Shown: one piece after another, positions 55,078 to 64,000 of the stretch
Numbering within the stretch: the stretch's first letter is position 1
Layout of the letters: the number at the start of each line of letters is the position of its first letter
Origin: BOG-908 sp964242115
GTDB taxonomy: Bacteria > Pseudomonadota > Alphaproteobacteria > Acetobacterales > Acetobacteraceae
Assembly: GCA_964242115.1 (NCBI GenBank)
Contig: CAXSZX010000018.1
Location: 45,008-109,007, forward strand
Direction: 5' to 3'
Length of the DNA stretch: 64,000 bases
Program-made: the position numbers and the translations under genes
The notes under the pieces: generated by a model
Seen by the model: the letters and a program-made list of their open reading frames with translations, nothing else
Database searches by the model: none
Told to the model about the DNA's origin: nothing

Positions 55078-56862
55078 ATGTCGATGAATCACCCGTCGCC
55101 TGCCGGTGCTACGACATCGGCATTTCGTTTCGGTCCATGTAAGGTCAAGGGCGGACAAACGGAGTTCCGGATATGGGCGCCGTCTGCCCCCTCGATCGCG
55201 TTGGTCGTCGATCGCGGCAATCCGGAGCCGATGCGGTCGCAGGATGGTGGGTGGTTCAGCCTCACCACGAGCGCGCAACCGGGGGCGGCCTATCAATTTG
55301 AGTTGCCGGATGGCATGCGTGTTCCCGACCCGGCGTCGCGCGCCCAACTTGACGATGTTCACGGTGAAAGCCTGCTCGTTGAGCCTTCTTCCTACGAGTG
55401 GCGGAACACGTCATGGTCGAACCGGCCTTGGCACGAAGCAGCAATATACGAGTTGCATCCCGGCGCGTTCGGCGGCTTTGCGGGTATCGTCAAACAGCTC
55501 GATAGGCTCGCGGACCTTGGCGTTACAGCGATTGAACTGATGCCCATCGCTGACTTTCCGGGTCGTCACAATTGGGGTTACGACGGGGTGCTGCCTTATG
55601 CGCCGGATCGCGCCTACGGGACCCCTGACGATCTCAAGGCTCTGGTCGATGCTGCCCACGGCAAGGGGCTGATGGTTTTTCTCGACGTGGTCTACAACCA
55701 TTTCGGGCCAGATGGCGCCTACTTGCACGCCTACGCAAAAGAGTTTTTCGACGAGGGCGTCCATACCCCCTGGGGCGCGGCAATCGACTTCAAACGGCCG
55801 GAGGTGGGCGCGTTCTTCATCCAAAACGCGCTCATGTGGGTCAATGAGTATCATTTCGACGGGCTGCGGTTCGACGCGGTGCACGCAATTTCGCCAGCAG
55901 ATTTCCTGCCCAAACTTGCTCGCGCCATACGCGACGGGTCGGACCGTGACGTGCACCTTGTGCTGGAGCATGAGGGTAATCGGTCCTCTCTGCTACTCGG
56001 GCCACGGGCTGGATTGTTTGATGCGCAGTGGGCGGACGATTGGCACCACTGCCTGCACGTCTTGCTCACCGGCGAGCGTGAGGGATACTACGAAAGCTTC
56101 CAGACTCCCGCGCGGCAGCTTGCACGCGCGATGCAAGAGGGTTTCGTGTTTCAGGGCGAGGTCTCCCCACATCATGGAACGCCTCGGGGCGAGCCGTCTG
56201 CGGACTTGCCACCAACAGCCTTCGTTGTGTGCCTGCAGAACCACGATCAGATCGGCAACCGCGCGATGGGGGAGCGACTTAGCGTCTTGGCTGAACCAGA
56301 CGCACTCGCGGCCGCGACGGCTCTTCTCCTGCTCTCGCCATCCATACCCCTTTTGTTCATGGGAGACGAGTGGGGATCACGCACACCGTTCCTGTTCTTT
56401 ACTGATCATAATAAGCAATTGGCTGAACTTGTAAGAGAGGGACGCAGGCGCGAGTTCGCGCACTTCGCTGCCTTTCAGGACGAAGTGCGCCGGGCAGCAA
56501 TCCCCGATCCTAACGACGCCTCTACCTTCGAGGCCTCTGTGCCCGATTTCAACGCCGGTGGGTCGGGCGCACACCAGGAGGTGGTGAAACTTTACCGCGA
56601 GCTGCTGACGATCCGCAGAGATCACGTCGTGCCCGGAATCGTCGGGTGCAGAAGCCTGGGTGCGCAGGCGATCAGCGAGTCGGCGGTATACGGGCAGTGG
56701 GCGCTCGGTTCCGGCAAGACGCTGACGCTAGCTGCCAATTTCGGAGCGGCCGACGTGGCCATTCCGACCACGCCGGGTCAGCAGGTGTTTACCACAAAAC
56801 GGCAAGAAGCCGGTAAACTCGCGTCGCGCAGCGCCTTGATGATGCTGGCTGATACCCAATGA
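55078..56862 (+). CDS. treZ: Malto-oligosyltrehalose trehalohydrolase
   Basis: 594 residues from ATG 55078; ATGs at 55060 (overlapping glgB by 13 bp) and 55084 are also possible, with AGGG at 55071-55074. An N-terminal beta domain (FRIWAPSAPSIALVVDRGNP) precedes the GH13_10 barrel: YELHPGAFGGFAGIVKQLDR, MPIADFPGRHNWGYDGVLPY, nucleophile in HFDGLRFDAVHAIS, LVLEHEGNRSSLLLG and CLQNHDQIGNRAMG. It hydrolyses the terminal maltooligosyl-trehalose bond to release trehalose, working with TreY, which lies two genes downstream. Confidence 0.95.
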   Translation: MSMNHPSPAGATTSAFRFGPCKVKGGQTEFRIWAPSAPSIALVVDRGNPEPMRSQDGGWFSLTTSAQPGAAYQFELPDGMRVPDPASRAQLDDVHGESLLVEPSSYEWRNTSWSNRPWHEAAIYELHPGAFGGFAGIVKQLDRLADLGVTAIELMPIADFPGRHNWGYDGVLPYAPDRAYGTPDDLKALVDAAHGKGLMVFLDVVYNHFGPDGAYLHAYAKEFFDEGVHTPWGAAIDFKRPEVGAFFIQNALMWVNEYHFDGLRFDAVHAISPADFLPKLARAIRDGSDRDVHLVLEHEGNRSSLLLGPRAGLFDAQWADDWHHCLHVLLTGEREGYYESFQTPARQLARAMQEGFVFQGEVSPHHGTPRGEPSADLPPTAFVVCLQNHDQIGNRAMGERLSVLAEPDALAAATALLLLSPSIPLLFMGDEWGSRTPFLFFTDHNKQLAELVREGRRREFAHFAAFQDEVRRAAIPDPNDASTFEASVPDFNAGGSGAHQEVVKLYRELLTIRRDHVVPGIVGCRSLGAQAISESAVYGQWALGSGKTLTLAANFGAADVAIPTTPGQQVFTTKRQEAGKLASRSALMMLADTQ

Positions 56863-58856
56863 GCGAGGTTGAGCTGCGCGAGCTCGCTTCGGCGGCCGGT
56901 GTCGCAGCATCCTGGAAGGACGTGTTCGGCGTCACACATGACGTTACCGCCGATACGATACGCGCGGTGTTGTCGGCGCTGGGTTATCCGGCCGGCAGTC
57001 AGGCGGACGTGGCGACGAGCCTGTTTGAGCTACGCAGCTCGAAGGCTGCAATATCTCCACTGCTGACCGCCGAGGTAGGCGAGGCGATCGCACTTGCAAG
57101 TACAGGGCCGTCTTACCGTCTCGAGTTGGAAGATGGACGGGTTTTCGAAGGCGAATTCAAAAAGCAAGACGGCTGCGCCAAGTTGCCTGCGATCCTGGAA
57201 GCCGGATACCATCGGCTGTTGACCGATGCGGGTGAGACGCTTCTCGCGGTAGCGCCGCGTCGGTGTTTCACCGCCGGCGACGCGATGCACAACGCAAAAG
57301 GCTGGGGCCTCGCCGTGCAACTTTACGGGTTGCGTGGCAAGGCCGACGCCGGGGTGGGTGACTTTGCCGCGCTGGCGGATTTTGCCGGACCGGCAGCACG
57401 GTCGGGTGCGGACGCGATCGGACTCTCGCCGGTGCATGCGCAGTTCAGTGCTGACCCGGACAGGTTTAGTCCGTATGCCCCTTCCAGCCGAACGGCGTTG
57501 AACGTTCTGCACGCTCAAGTCGAGCGGCCGAACCCGACCCTTGCTCGACGCGACCTTGTCGACTGGCCGGAGGTCTCGCGCTTTCGCCTTGCAGAACTGC
57601 GGCGCATGTTCTCCGCCTTGCGTGACGATGCTACAGAGTCGGCCGCCTTTGCATCGTTCAGCGCCCGGCATGGTCAACGGCTGCGTGCGCACGCCGTTTT
57701 CGAAGCATTGCACGCGCATTTCTTTGCGCAGTCACCGGCGGATTGGCACTGGCGGAATTGGCCGGCCGCTTTCCGTGACGCCAACTCCAAGGTTGTTTCA
57801 GAGTTTGCCGACGCCAATGCGGAGGAGGTCAGCTTTCACGCATGGATGCAGTTCCAGGCGGATCGTGGGCTGCAACAGGCGCAACGGGCATGCCGCGACG
57901 CTGGCATGGCGATCGGGCTGGTAAGTGATCTTGCAGTCGGCACTGATTCCGGCGGCAGCCAGTGCTGGAGCCGTCAGAGCGATACCTTGCTCGGACTGAG
58001 CGTAGGAGCGCCGCCCGACCTGTTGCAGCGTAACGGCCAGAATTGGGGGCTCACCGCGTTTTCACCCACTGGGCTGCGAGCTAGTGGTTATCTCACGTTT
58101 CGCGAGATGCTGCAGACGGCGATGGCGCATGCGGGCGGGATGCGCATCGACCATGCGATGGGTCTCAACCGGCTCTGGGTCATTCCCGACGGCGCGTCAG
58201 GTGCAGAAGGCGCATACCTCTCGTTTCCCGAAACCGATTTGTTGCGGTTGATAAAGCTCGAATCCCACCGTCACCGTGCCATCGTGCTGGCGGAAGATCT
58301 CGGGACTGTGCCGGAAGGTTTTCAAGACAGACTACGTGAGGCCGGCATAGACGGCATGCGGGTGCTTTGGTTCGAGCGCGACGCCGCGCAACGTTTCGTC
58401 GCACCGTTGCAGTGGACGCCGCAGGCGGTTGCCATGACCAGCACGCATGACTTGGCGACTCTGGCCGGATGGTGGTCCGGACGTGACATCAGGTGGCGCG
58501 AAGACCTGCTTTTGGTGGCTGACGGCGACGCGGCCACGGCCGAGCGCGACGCGGACCGCAGGGCGCTCTGGACCAGCCTGCAGGAGTCCGGCGCGGCAGA
58601 GGGTGTGTGTCCTGCAGTAGATGAATCGTCGCGCTTTGTCGATGCGGCGTGCGTGCATGTTGGCCGTAGCGCGTGCGAACTGGTCATGCTGCCGATCGAG
58701 GATGCGCTCGGCCTGCCCGAGCAGCCGAACCTGCCGGGCACGTTGCATGAGCACCCAAACTGGCAGCGTCGCCTGCCTGCCGCGGTAGACGAGGTGCTCG
58801 AAAGCGATGTCACCCAACGCCGTCTGGCCGCCTTGGACAGTGCCAGACGACACTGA
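56859..58856 (+). CDS. malQ: 4-alpha-glucanotransferase (amylomaltase)
   Basis: 665 residues, coupled to treZ by an ATGA overlap. GH77 landmarks: GWGLAVQLYGLRGKADAGVG, LSPVHAQFSADPDRFSPYAP, the nucleophile in HAGGMRIDHAMGLNRLWVIP, acid/base in AIVLAEDLGTVPEGF and STHDLATLAGWW. It moves maltooligosaccharide segments between chains. This can feed TreY with suitable chain lengths or recycle short products. About 140 bp separate it from treY, the largest gap in the operon, and a lone repeat arm sits there. Confidence 0.95.
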   Translation: MSEVELRELASAAGVAASWKDVFGVTHDVTADTIRAVLSALGYPAGSQADVATSLFELRSSKAAISPLLTAEVGEAIALASTGPSYRLELEDGRVFEGEFKKQDGCAKLPAILEAGYHRLLTDAGETLLAVAPRRCFTAGDAMHNAKGWGLAVQLYGLRGKADAGVGDFAALADFAGPAARSGADAIGLSPVHAQFSADPDRFSPYAPSSRTALNVLHAQVERPNPTLARRDLVDWPEVSRFRLAELRRMFSALRDDATESAAFASFSARHGQRLRAHAVFEALHAHFFAQSPADWHWRNWPAAFRDANSKVVSEFADANAEEVSFHAWMQFQADRGLQQAQRACRDAGMAIGLVSDLAVGTDSGGSQCWSRQSDTLLGLSVGAPPDLLQRNGQNWGLTAFSPTGLRASGYLTFREMLQTAMAHAGGMRIDHAMGLNRLWVIPDGASGAEGAYLSFPETDLLRLIKLESHRHRAIVLAEDLGTVPEGFQDRLREAGIDGMRVLWFERDAAQRFVAPLQWTPQAVAMTSTHDLATLAGWWSGRDIRWREDLLLVADGDAATAERDADRRALWTSLQESGAAEGVCPAVDESSRFVDAACVHVGRSACELVMLPIEDALGLPEQPNLPGTLHEHPNWQRRLPAAVDEVLESDVTQRRLAALDSARRH

Positions 58857-58911
58857 TGGCAGACGGCACCTTGATCCGGCCTCGCCCGCACCGCCCAGAG
58901 ACGGAGGCTTC

Positions 58912-58944
58912 CGGCTCTTTTTTCAAAAAAGAATGCTTCGTTTT
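58912..58944. repeat. Fragment of the dispersed repeat (one T-arm)
   Basis: GCTCTTTTTTCAAAAAAGAA followed by TGCTTCGTTTTC. Only the arm hairpin remains; core and second arm are missing. It is between malQ and treY. Confidence 0.7.
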
Positions 58945-58996
58945 CTTCGTTCACACCCGCCGGCGCGTTGCACACTAGCCAACGGAGAGCCGACAC

Positions 58997-61777
58997 GTGA
59001 ATCCCAAGCCCTTGACCGCCACGGCCCGACTACAGTTTCACAAGGGCTACACCCTGGACGACGGTGCGGCGCTCGTGCCCTACTTGTCCGACCTCGGCAT
59101 CAGTCATCTCTACGCCTCGCCTGTCTTCGAGGCACGGGCGGGATCAACCCACGGCTACGACATCGTAAGCCACACGGAGATCAACCCGGAACTTGGCGGC
59201 ATGGAGGCGCTGCAGCGGTTGGTGGCGGCCTTGCGCGCGCATGGCATGGGCCTGATCCTGGACATCGTGCCGAATCACATGGGTGTGGGCGGCGCGGACA
59301 ACGCCTGGTGGCTAGACGTGCTGGAATGGGGGCGCGCCAGCCCTTACGCAGAGTTCTTCGACATCGACTGGGATCCGCCGGATTCGACTTTGCGCGGCCG
59401 GATGCTGGCGCCGTTCCTGGGCGAAGCCTACGGCCGGGTGCTCGAGGAGAACCAGCTCCGTCTCAGCTTCGATCCCGCAGACGGGCGCCTGTTCGTCGAC
59501 TATTTCGGCAACCGCTTTCCTATCAACCCGCGTGACTATCCCGCCATCCTGTTGACCGAAGGCGGGCCGCTGGAAAACGTGGCCCGCGCGTTCGCCGACT
59601 TGCCGACCGAACGCGACGCAATGCGGCAGGCTGCGGAAGCTGGGCGCGAAGAGCTGCGGCGGCCGGATTACGCGCAGGCGATCGCCGAGGCGTTGCGTGC
59701 GTATGATGGCTCGACGGAACTTGGCCGCGACCACCTGCATCGTCTGCTGGAAAGGCAGAATTTCCGGCTCGCCTGGTGGCGGGCCGCATCCGACGAGATC
59801 AACTGGCGGCGCTTCTTCGACGTCAATAGCCTCGCCGGCCTGCGGGTAGAGAACCCGGCGGTGTTCGATGCCACGCATGCGACGATCTTCGCGCTTTACG
59901 CTGAAGGCTTGATCGACGGCTTGCGCATCGACCACGTGGACGGGCTTGCTGACCCGCGCGGCTACTGCCGCAAGCTGCGCCGGCGCATGGAGGGGCTGGG
60001 CGCGCAACGTCCAGCCGGATTGCCGGACGGGCCGCCGGTGATCTGGGTAGAGAAGATCCTGGCCACGCATGAGCGGTTGGCGACCGACTGGCTGATCGAC
60101 GGCACCACCGGCTACGACTTCATGAACGATGTTGCCGGCGTGCTGCACGATCAAGCTGGCGAGACGGAGATCACACGCATCTGGACGGAGGCAACCGGCC
60201 GCACCGGCGTGTTCGAGGAGGAGGTGATCCCGGCTCGCCGGCAGATCCTACGCGAAAGCCTGTCCAGCGAACTTTACGCGACCTCGGTGGCGTTGCATCG
60301 CATCGCCCGCCGTGACCTGGTCACGCGCGATTACACCCTTACCGCAATCGGCCGCACGCTCACGGAGTTGCTCGCTCACTTCCGGGTCTATCGCATCTAT
60401 GCCGGCCCGGGTGGAATGGGAGAGGCCGACACCCACGCAATGGATTGGGCGCTGGCGGGCGCGCGCCGTACAGTGCGTGCGACCGACCGCGGGCTGCTGG
60501 AGCTCGTTGCCGGTTGGCTGTCGGGCGCTGATCTTCGGCACCTGCCGGCGGGGAGCCGCAGACAGGAGCGGCTGCGCGCGATGGTGCGGTTTCAGCAATT
60601 ATCCTCGCCCACGGCCGCAAAATCCGTAGAGGACACCTCGTTCTATCGCTACGGACGCCTGATCAGCCGAAACGAAGTCGGCAGCGAACCTTCGCAGTTT
60701 GCTCTTGCGCCACAAGCCTGGCACGCCGCGGCCAAGCTGCGCGCGCAGCGGCTGCCGCGGGCGTTGCTAACCACCGCGACGCACGACCACAAGCGCGGTG
60801 AGGACACACGCGCGCGTCTGGCTGTCTTGAGCGAGGTGCCGACAGAATGGGACGCCGTGCTGCAGCGCTGGATGCGCTTGAACGCTCCGCTGAAGCGCGA
60901 CCTCGGCGGGCCGGCGCCAGACGCCACCGACGAGGTGATCCTGTACGAGACTCTGCTTGGTGCCTGGCCACTGGACCTTGATGCGGGTGACCGCGAGGGT
61001 GTCGCGGCCCTGTGTGAGCGTGTGGCCGCCTGGCAGCAAAAGGCGTTGCGCGAGGCCAAGCGGCATTCCGGCTGGGCAGTGCCGAACGAGGCCTACGAAA
61101 AGGCAGCGCAGGATTTTCTGACCGGGGTGCTGGATCCTGAGCGGCCAGCACATGTCGTTGCCGAGATAGCCGGGTTTGCGCAACGGCTGGCGCTGCCCGG
61201 AGCGTTGAACAGCCTGTCCCAGTTGCTTTTGCGGCTGACCGCGCCGGGCGTGCCGGACCTCTACCAGGGTACCGAGTTCTGGGATTTCTCCCTGGTCGAT
61301 CCGGACAACCGGCGTCCGGTCGACTACGCTGCGCGGCAGGCAGCGTTGCGGGCGGGCGCCCTGCCGGAAACGCTACTGGAGTCGTGGCGGGACGGGCGGG
61401 TGAAGCAGGCCATCCTGCATCGCGCGCTGGCTTTGCGGGCGAGCCAACCGGGCGTTTTCGCCAGCGGCAGCTACACCGCCCTTCGCGTGGAGGGTCCGGC
61501 GGAAAACCATGTTCTGGCGTTTGCGCGACAGGAAAGTGACAAAACTGTGATCACTATTGTGTCTCGCCTGGCTGCCACATTGAACTTATGTAAGGTTCCA
61601 TTGATTGGTGCCGAGGACTGGCAAGCGACCTGTGTCATTTTGCCCCGTCAGCTTCACGGCAAAGCATTTTCCGACGTTCTACGCGGTGACGGCAACAAGA
61701 TCGAGGCGAAGCGGGATGGCCGAATCGACCTTCGCGACTGTTTGTCAGCTTTGCCGGTAGCGCTCCTGGGGGTTTGA
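58997..61777 (+). CDS. treY: Malto-oligosyltrehalose synthase
   Basis: 926 residues from a GTG at 58997 with GGAGAG 7 bases upstream. GH13_26 features: LTATARLQFHKGYTLDDGAA, GISHLYASPVFEARAGSTHG, LDIVPNHMGVGG, nucleophile in DGLRIDHVDGLADPRGYCRK and IWVEKILATHERL. It converts the reducing-end glucose of a maltodextrin into a trehalose unit, which TreZ then cuts off. Length is normal or slightly long. The otsA start overlaps its stop (TGATG). Confidence 0.96.
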   Translation: MNPKPLTATARLQFHKGYTLDDGAALVPYLSDLGISHLYASPVFEARAGSTHGYDIVSHTEINPELGGMEALQRLVAALRAHGMGLILDIVPNHMGVGGADNAWWLDVLEWGRASPYAEFFDIDWDPPDSTLRGRMLAPFLGEAYGRVLEENQLRLSFDPADGRLFVDYFGNRFPINPRDYPAILLTEGGPLENVARAFADLPTERDAMRQAAEAGREELRRPDYAQAIAEALRAYDGSTELGRDHLHRLLERQNFRLAWWRAASDEINWRRFFDVNSLAGLRVENPAVFDATHATIFALYAEGLIDGLRIDHVDGLADPRGYCRKLRRRMEGLGAQRPAGLPDGPPVIWVEKILATHERLATDWLIDGTTGYDFMNDVAGVLHDQAGETEITRIWTEATGRTGVFEEEVIPARRQILRESLSSELYATSVALHRIARRDLVTRDYTLTAIGRTLTELLAHFRVYRIYAGPGGMGEADTHAMDWALAGARRTVRATDRGLLELVAGWLSGADLRHLPAGSRRQERLRAMVRFQQLSSPTAAKSVEDTSFYRYGRLISRNEVGSEPSQFALAPQAWHAAAKLRAQRLPRALLTTATHDHKRGEDTRARLAVLSEVPTEWDAVLQRWMRLNAPLKRDLGGPAPDATDEVILYETLLGAWPLDLDAGDREGVAALCERVAAWQQKALREAKRHSGWAVPNEAYEKAAQDFLTGVLDPERPAHVVAEIAGFAQRLALPGALNSLSQLLLRLTAPGVPDLYQGTEFWDFSLVDPDNRRPVDYAARQAALRAGALPETLLESWRDGRVKQAILHRALALRASQPGVFASGSYTALRVEGPAENHVLAFARQESDKTVITIVSRLAATLNLCKVPLIGAEDWQATCVILPRQLHGKAFSDVLRGDGNKIEAKRDGRIDLRDCLSALPVALLGV

Positions 61778-63252
61778 TGAACCGCATCGTTGTCGTCTCC
61801 AACCGAGTGCAGGTGCCTACCGAGGGAGCTGCCAAGGCCGGTGGCCTCGCGGTGGCACTCGATGGGCTGATGACACAGCGAGGCGGATTGTGGTTCGGCT
61901 GGTCCGGCGAGGTCAGTGACGACACAAGGCGAACGGTTGCGACCAAGACCTTGGGACCGATGCAGTTCGCCACCATCGACCTGTCGCGTGAGGAACACGA
62001 CCGCTATTACAACGACTTCTCCAACGCGACGCTGTGGCCGCTGCTGCATTCGATGCCGGAACACATGTCGTTCGACCGTCGTAGCGCGCAGGTTTATCGC
62101 CAGACCAACGCGAGGATGACGGACGCGCTGGTGCCACTGCTGCGGCCGACCGACATCATCTGGGTGCATGATTATCATCTGATGTGCATGCCCTCTATGT
62201 TGCGCGGACGAGGTGTTGAGTCGCCGATCGGTTTTTTTCTGCACGTGCCGTTTCCGTCGCCGGACATGCTGGCCAGCGTGCCTGAAGCCGGCAGCCTGAT
62301 ACGCGATTTGCTCTCGGCGGACCTGATCGGCTTTCAGACGGTCAACGACATGGAGAACTTCGCTGCCGCGGCCAACCGTCTTGCCGGGGCCACGCGCCTG
62401 TCCACCGGGGGCCTGCAGCTTGGCGGCCGAAGGGTTCGGCTCGGCGCATTCCCGGTGGAGATCGACGCGCGCGAGTTCGCCGGGCAGGCAGAGGCGGCCT
62501 GGCGGTCGGGTGCAACCGAGCGGCTGCGCCGTAGCCTGCAAGGGCAAAAACTAATCCTTGGCGTTGACCGGTTGGACCCGACCAAAGGCCTGATACAACG
62601 GCTAGGCGGCTATCGACGTCTGTTGGAGACCCGGCCGGATTGGCGACGCTCGGTGACGCTGCTGCAGATTGCCGCAGAGTCGCGAAAAGAGGTCGGCGCC
62701 TACCAGGATCTTCGCCAGGCGCTGGACATGGAGGCCGGAGCTATCAACAGCGAATGGGGCGAGCCGGAGTGGACGCCGGCTCGCGTCATCGCGCGCGGCG
62801 GCCCACGCAACACCGGTGCCGGTTACATGCGTGAGGCAAGCGTAGGGCTGGTGACGCCGCTGCGCGATGGCATGAACCTGGTGGCCAAGGAGTTCGTCGC
62901 AGCGCAGGACCCGCAGGATCCTGGCGTGCTGGTACTGAGTCGATTTGCTGGCGCGGCCCGGCAACTCAGCTCTGCCTTGCTGGTGAACCCGCATGATCCC
63001 GACGAACTGGCCGACGCTATGGACCTTGCGCTGACCATGCCCCTGGCAGAGCGCCAGGAGCGTTGGCAGGCGGCCTGGCAGGCGATCGAGACGGCGACTC
63101 CGGCCGCCTGGGGACGCAACTTCCTATCTGCGTTGCTACGCGCCAGCGGCACGTCGCCGAAGGTTCCGGTTGAGGTGCCGTCGATCAGGACGACGCTGCC
63201 GGTGCTACCGGTAAGCGGGGAAGAAGGTCGTGGGTCCGCGCGGTTGAACTGA
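61777..63252 (+). CDS. otsA: Alpha,alpha-trehalose-phosphate synthase (UDP- or ADP-glucose)
   Basis: 491 residues from the ATG at 61777; a TTG one codon earlier is also open. GT20 features: MNRIVVVSNRVQVPTEGA, WVHDYHLMCMPSML, FFLHVPFPSPD, ILGVDRLDPTKGLIQRL and VGLVTPLRDGMNLVAKEF. It makes trehalose 6-phosphate from a glucose nucleotide and glucose 6-phosphate. No trehalose-phosphate phosphatase (otsB) is adjacent. It is the last gene of the seven-gene operon, followed by repeat copy 25. Confidence 0.96.
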   Translation: MNRIVVVSNRVQVPTEGAAKAGGLAVALDGLMTQRGGLWFGWSGEVSDDTRRTVATKTLGPMQFATIDLSREEHDRYYNDFSNATLWPLLHSMPEHMSFDRRSAQVYRQTNARMTDALVPLLRPTDIIWVHDYHLMCMPSMLRGRGVESPIGFFLHVPFPSPDMLASVPEAGSLIRDLLSADLIGFQTVNDMENFAAAANRLAGATRLSTGGLQLGGRRVRLGAFPVEIDAREFAGQAEAAWRSGATERLRRSLQGQKLILGVDRLDPTKGLIQRLGGYRRLLETRPDWRRSVTLLQIAAESRKEVGAYQDLRQALDMEAGAINSEWGEPEWTPARVIARGGPRNTGAGYMREASVGLVTPLRDGMNLVAKEFVAAQDPQDPGVLVLSRFAGAARQLSSALLVNPHDPDELADAMDLALTMPLAERQERWQAAWQAIETATPAAWGRNFLSALLRASGTSPKVPVEVPSIRTTLPVLPVSGEEGRGSARLN

Positions 63253-63259
63253 GCAGAAC

Positions 63260-63391
63260 GCAAGCAAGGCCTGCTTTTTTGAAAAAAGCAGCAGAGACTT
63301 TTATCTTGGCTGGCGCGAACTCTCCCACACGGCGCGTTCCAGTAGACAAAAGTTTTTGGTTCTTTTTCTTCAAAAAAGAACCGCTTGCCTT
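63260..63391. repeat. Dispersed dyad repeat, copy 25
   Basis: C-arm GCAAGCAAGGCCTGCTTTTT, worn core TTGGCTGGCGCGAAC, T-arm CAAAAGTTTTTGGTTC ending GAACCGCTTGCC. It lies between the convergent otsA and sufE genes, where a two-way terminator would be expected. Confidence 0.92.
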
Positions 63392-63393
63392 AA

Positions 63394-63840
63394 CTACGCT
63401 GACTGGGCAGCTCTGGCAGCCGCTTGAATCGCCTGTGCCATGCTCGCGACGCCGTTTCCTCGGTTTGTCGAGAGCGCTGCGATGAGGCCCAGTTTTGTGA
63501 GAAAGGCCGGGTCGGTTGCGGCGATCTCTGCCGGCGGGCGTCCAGAATAGACACGTAGAAGCAGCGCAACAAGACCGGAGACGATGGCAGCGTCAGAGGC
63601 GCCAGCTAGATAGAGTCGGCCATTCTCCAACCTGCTCTGCATCCAGACTTGGCTTTGGCAACCCGGCACGCGGTGGGCGTCGTCCATCCATGCCTGGGGA
63701 AAGGCAGGCAACTTGCGTCCGAGTTCGATAATAAACTGGTAGCGATCCATCCAATCGTCGAACACGTCGAGCTCTTCGCGGATTTCCGTAATCGCGCGCT
63801 GGGCGGTGTCTTCGCTCGGATTCATAAAAGGGAGTGACAT
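63394..63840 (-). CDS. sufE: Cysteine desulfuration protein SufE
   Basis: 148 residues. The sulfur-accepting cysteine is C61 in HRVPGCQSQVW. The N-terminal ELDVFDDWMDRYQFIIELGR and GLVALLLRVYSGRPPAEIAA also match SufE. It takes sulfur from SufS for iron-sulfur cluster assembly. An internal ATG six codons in (MNPSED) is an alternative start. No suf genes are adjacent; an isolated sufE is normal in alphaproteobacteria. Confidence 0.94.
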   Translation of the reverse strand: MSLPFMNPSEDTAQRAITEIREELDVFDDWMDRYQFIIELGRKLPAFPQAWMDDAHRVPGCQSQVWMQSRLENGRLYLAGASDAAIVSGLVALLLRVYSGRPPAEIAATDPAFLTKLGLIAALSTNRGNGVASMAQAIQAAARAAQSA

Positions 63841-63958
63841 ACTGCGTTATCTGCGGACGTAGACGAGTGTCGTCAACGTGGGGGCGGTTTTGAGGATGAG
63901 GGTTTCGGACGTCGCCGGGCCACACGCGGGTATAGGCCGCAAACTTTATGACTCTGAG

Positions 63959-63987
63959 TTGACATGTGTCTGTGTGCGGCTTAGATA
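63959..63987 (+). promoter_or_regulatory. Probable sigma-70-type promoter at the right edge
   Basis: TTGACA at 63959-63964, a 17-base spacer, then TAGATA at 63982-63987. The perfect -35 and spacing suggest a strong promoter for a gene or RNA beyond the window. The -10 is only partial. Confidence 0.5.
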
Positions 63988-64000
63988 CCGCTTCACCGGC

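Overview
The window is GC-rich chromosomal DNA from an alphaproteobacterium. The PhyR/NepR/EcfG general stress response locus is found only in that class. An extremely frequent intergenic inverted repeat resembles one I associate, from memory, with Acetobacteraceae genomes, so that family is my best guess (not verified). I find 46 protein-coding genes that I can support; one (atpE) is cut by the left edge. I see no rRNA, tRNA or CRISPR.

Layout. 1-1.3 kb: start of a minus-strand ATP synthase Fo operon (atpI-atpB-atpE). 1.6-8 kb: a small secreted protein, a zinc-ribbon membrane protein, a long SMC protein and a DsbA-like oxidoreductase. 8.5-12.5 kb: a 1348-residue beta-repeat surface/secreted protein. 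12.575-16.313 kb: an IS1595-family transposon with four passenger genes (adenine methyltransferase, ParB-fold protein, two small proteins), bounded by perfect 25-bp inverted repeats and inserted inside one copy of the dispersed repeat. 16.7-31.9 kb: a housekeeping mixture with a MoxR/VWA pair, glutathione transferase, sulfotransferase, epimerase, glutamate dehydrogenase, lipid kinase with phosphoesterase, phenylalanine hydroxylase, a CrcB-universal stress protein fusion, MutY and a DUF721 protein. 32.2-35.3 kb: a his cluster (hisB, DUF2628, hisH, GNAT, hisA). 36-41.5 kb: recQ and cydDC. 41.8-46.2 kb: general stress regulators (HisKA_2 kinase, NepR, two ECF sigma factors, PhyR). 46.4-63.3 kb: seven tightly packed plus-strand genes for alpha-glucan and trehalose metabolism (glgE, treS-mak, glgB, treZ, malQ, treY, otsA). 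63.4 kb: sufE.

How the genes work together. The stress regulators lie directly beside the trehalose/glucan operon. TreS-Mak turns trehalose into maltose 1-phosphate, GlgE polymerises it, GlgB branches the glucan, TreY and TreZ release trehalose again, MalQ reshuffles short maltodextrins, and OtsA gives an independent route through trehalose 6-phosphate. This is a near-complete two-way trehalose-glucan cycle, plausibly a stress-controlled carbon and osmolyte store. Direct control by EcfG is my inference, because I found no convincing EcfG promoter.

The dominating structural feature is a 115-180 bp dyad repeat present in about 25 copies, nearly all between genes. Each has two AT-rich arms, each arm a hairpin ending in A or T runs, around a CTGTCGCGG core. 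It looks like a bidirectional terminator or RNA-processing element. It supplies the last codons and stop of several genes, it occurs inside apparent operons, and it is nearly absent from the 46.4-63.2 kb trehalose operon.
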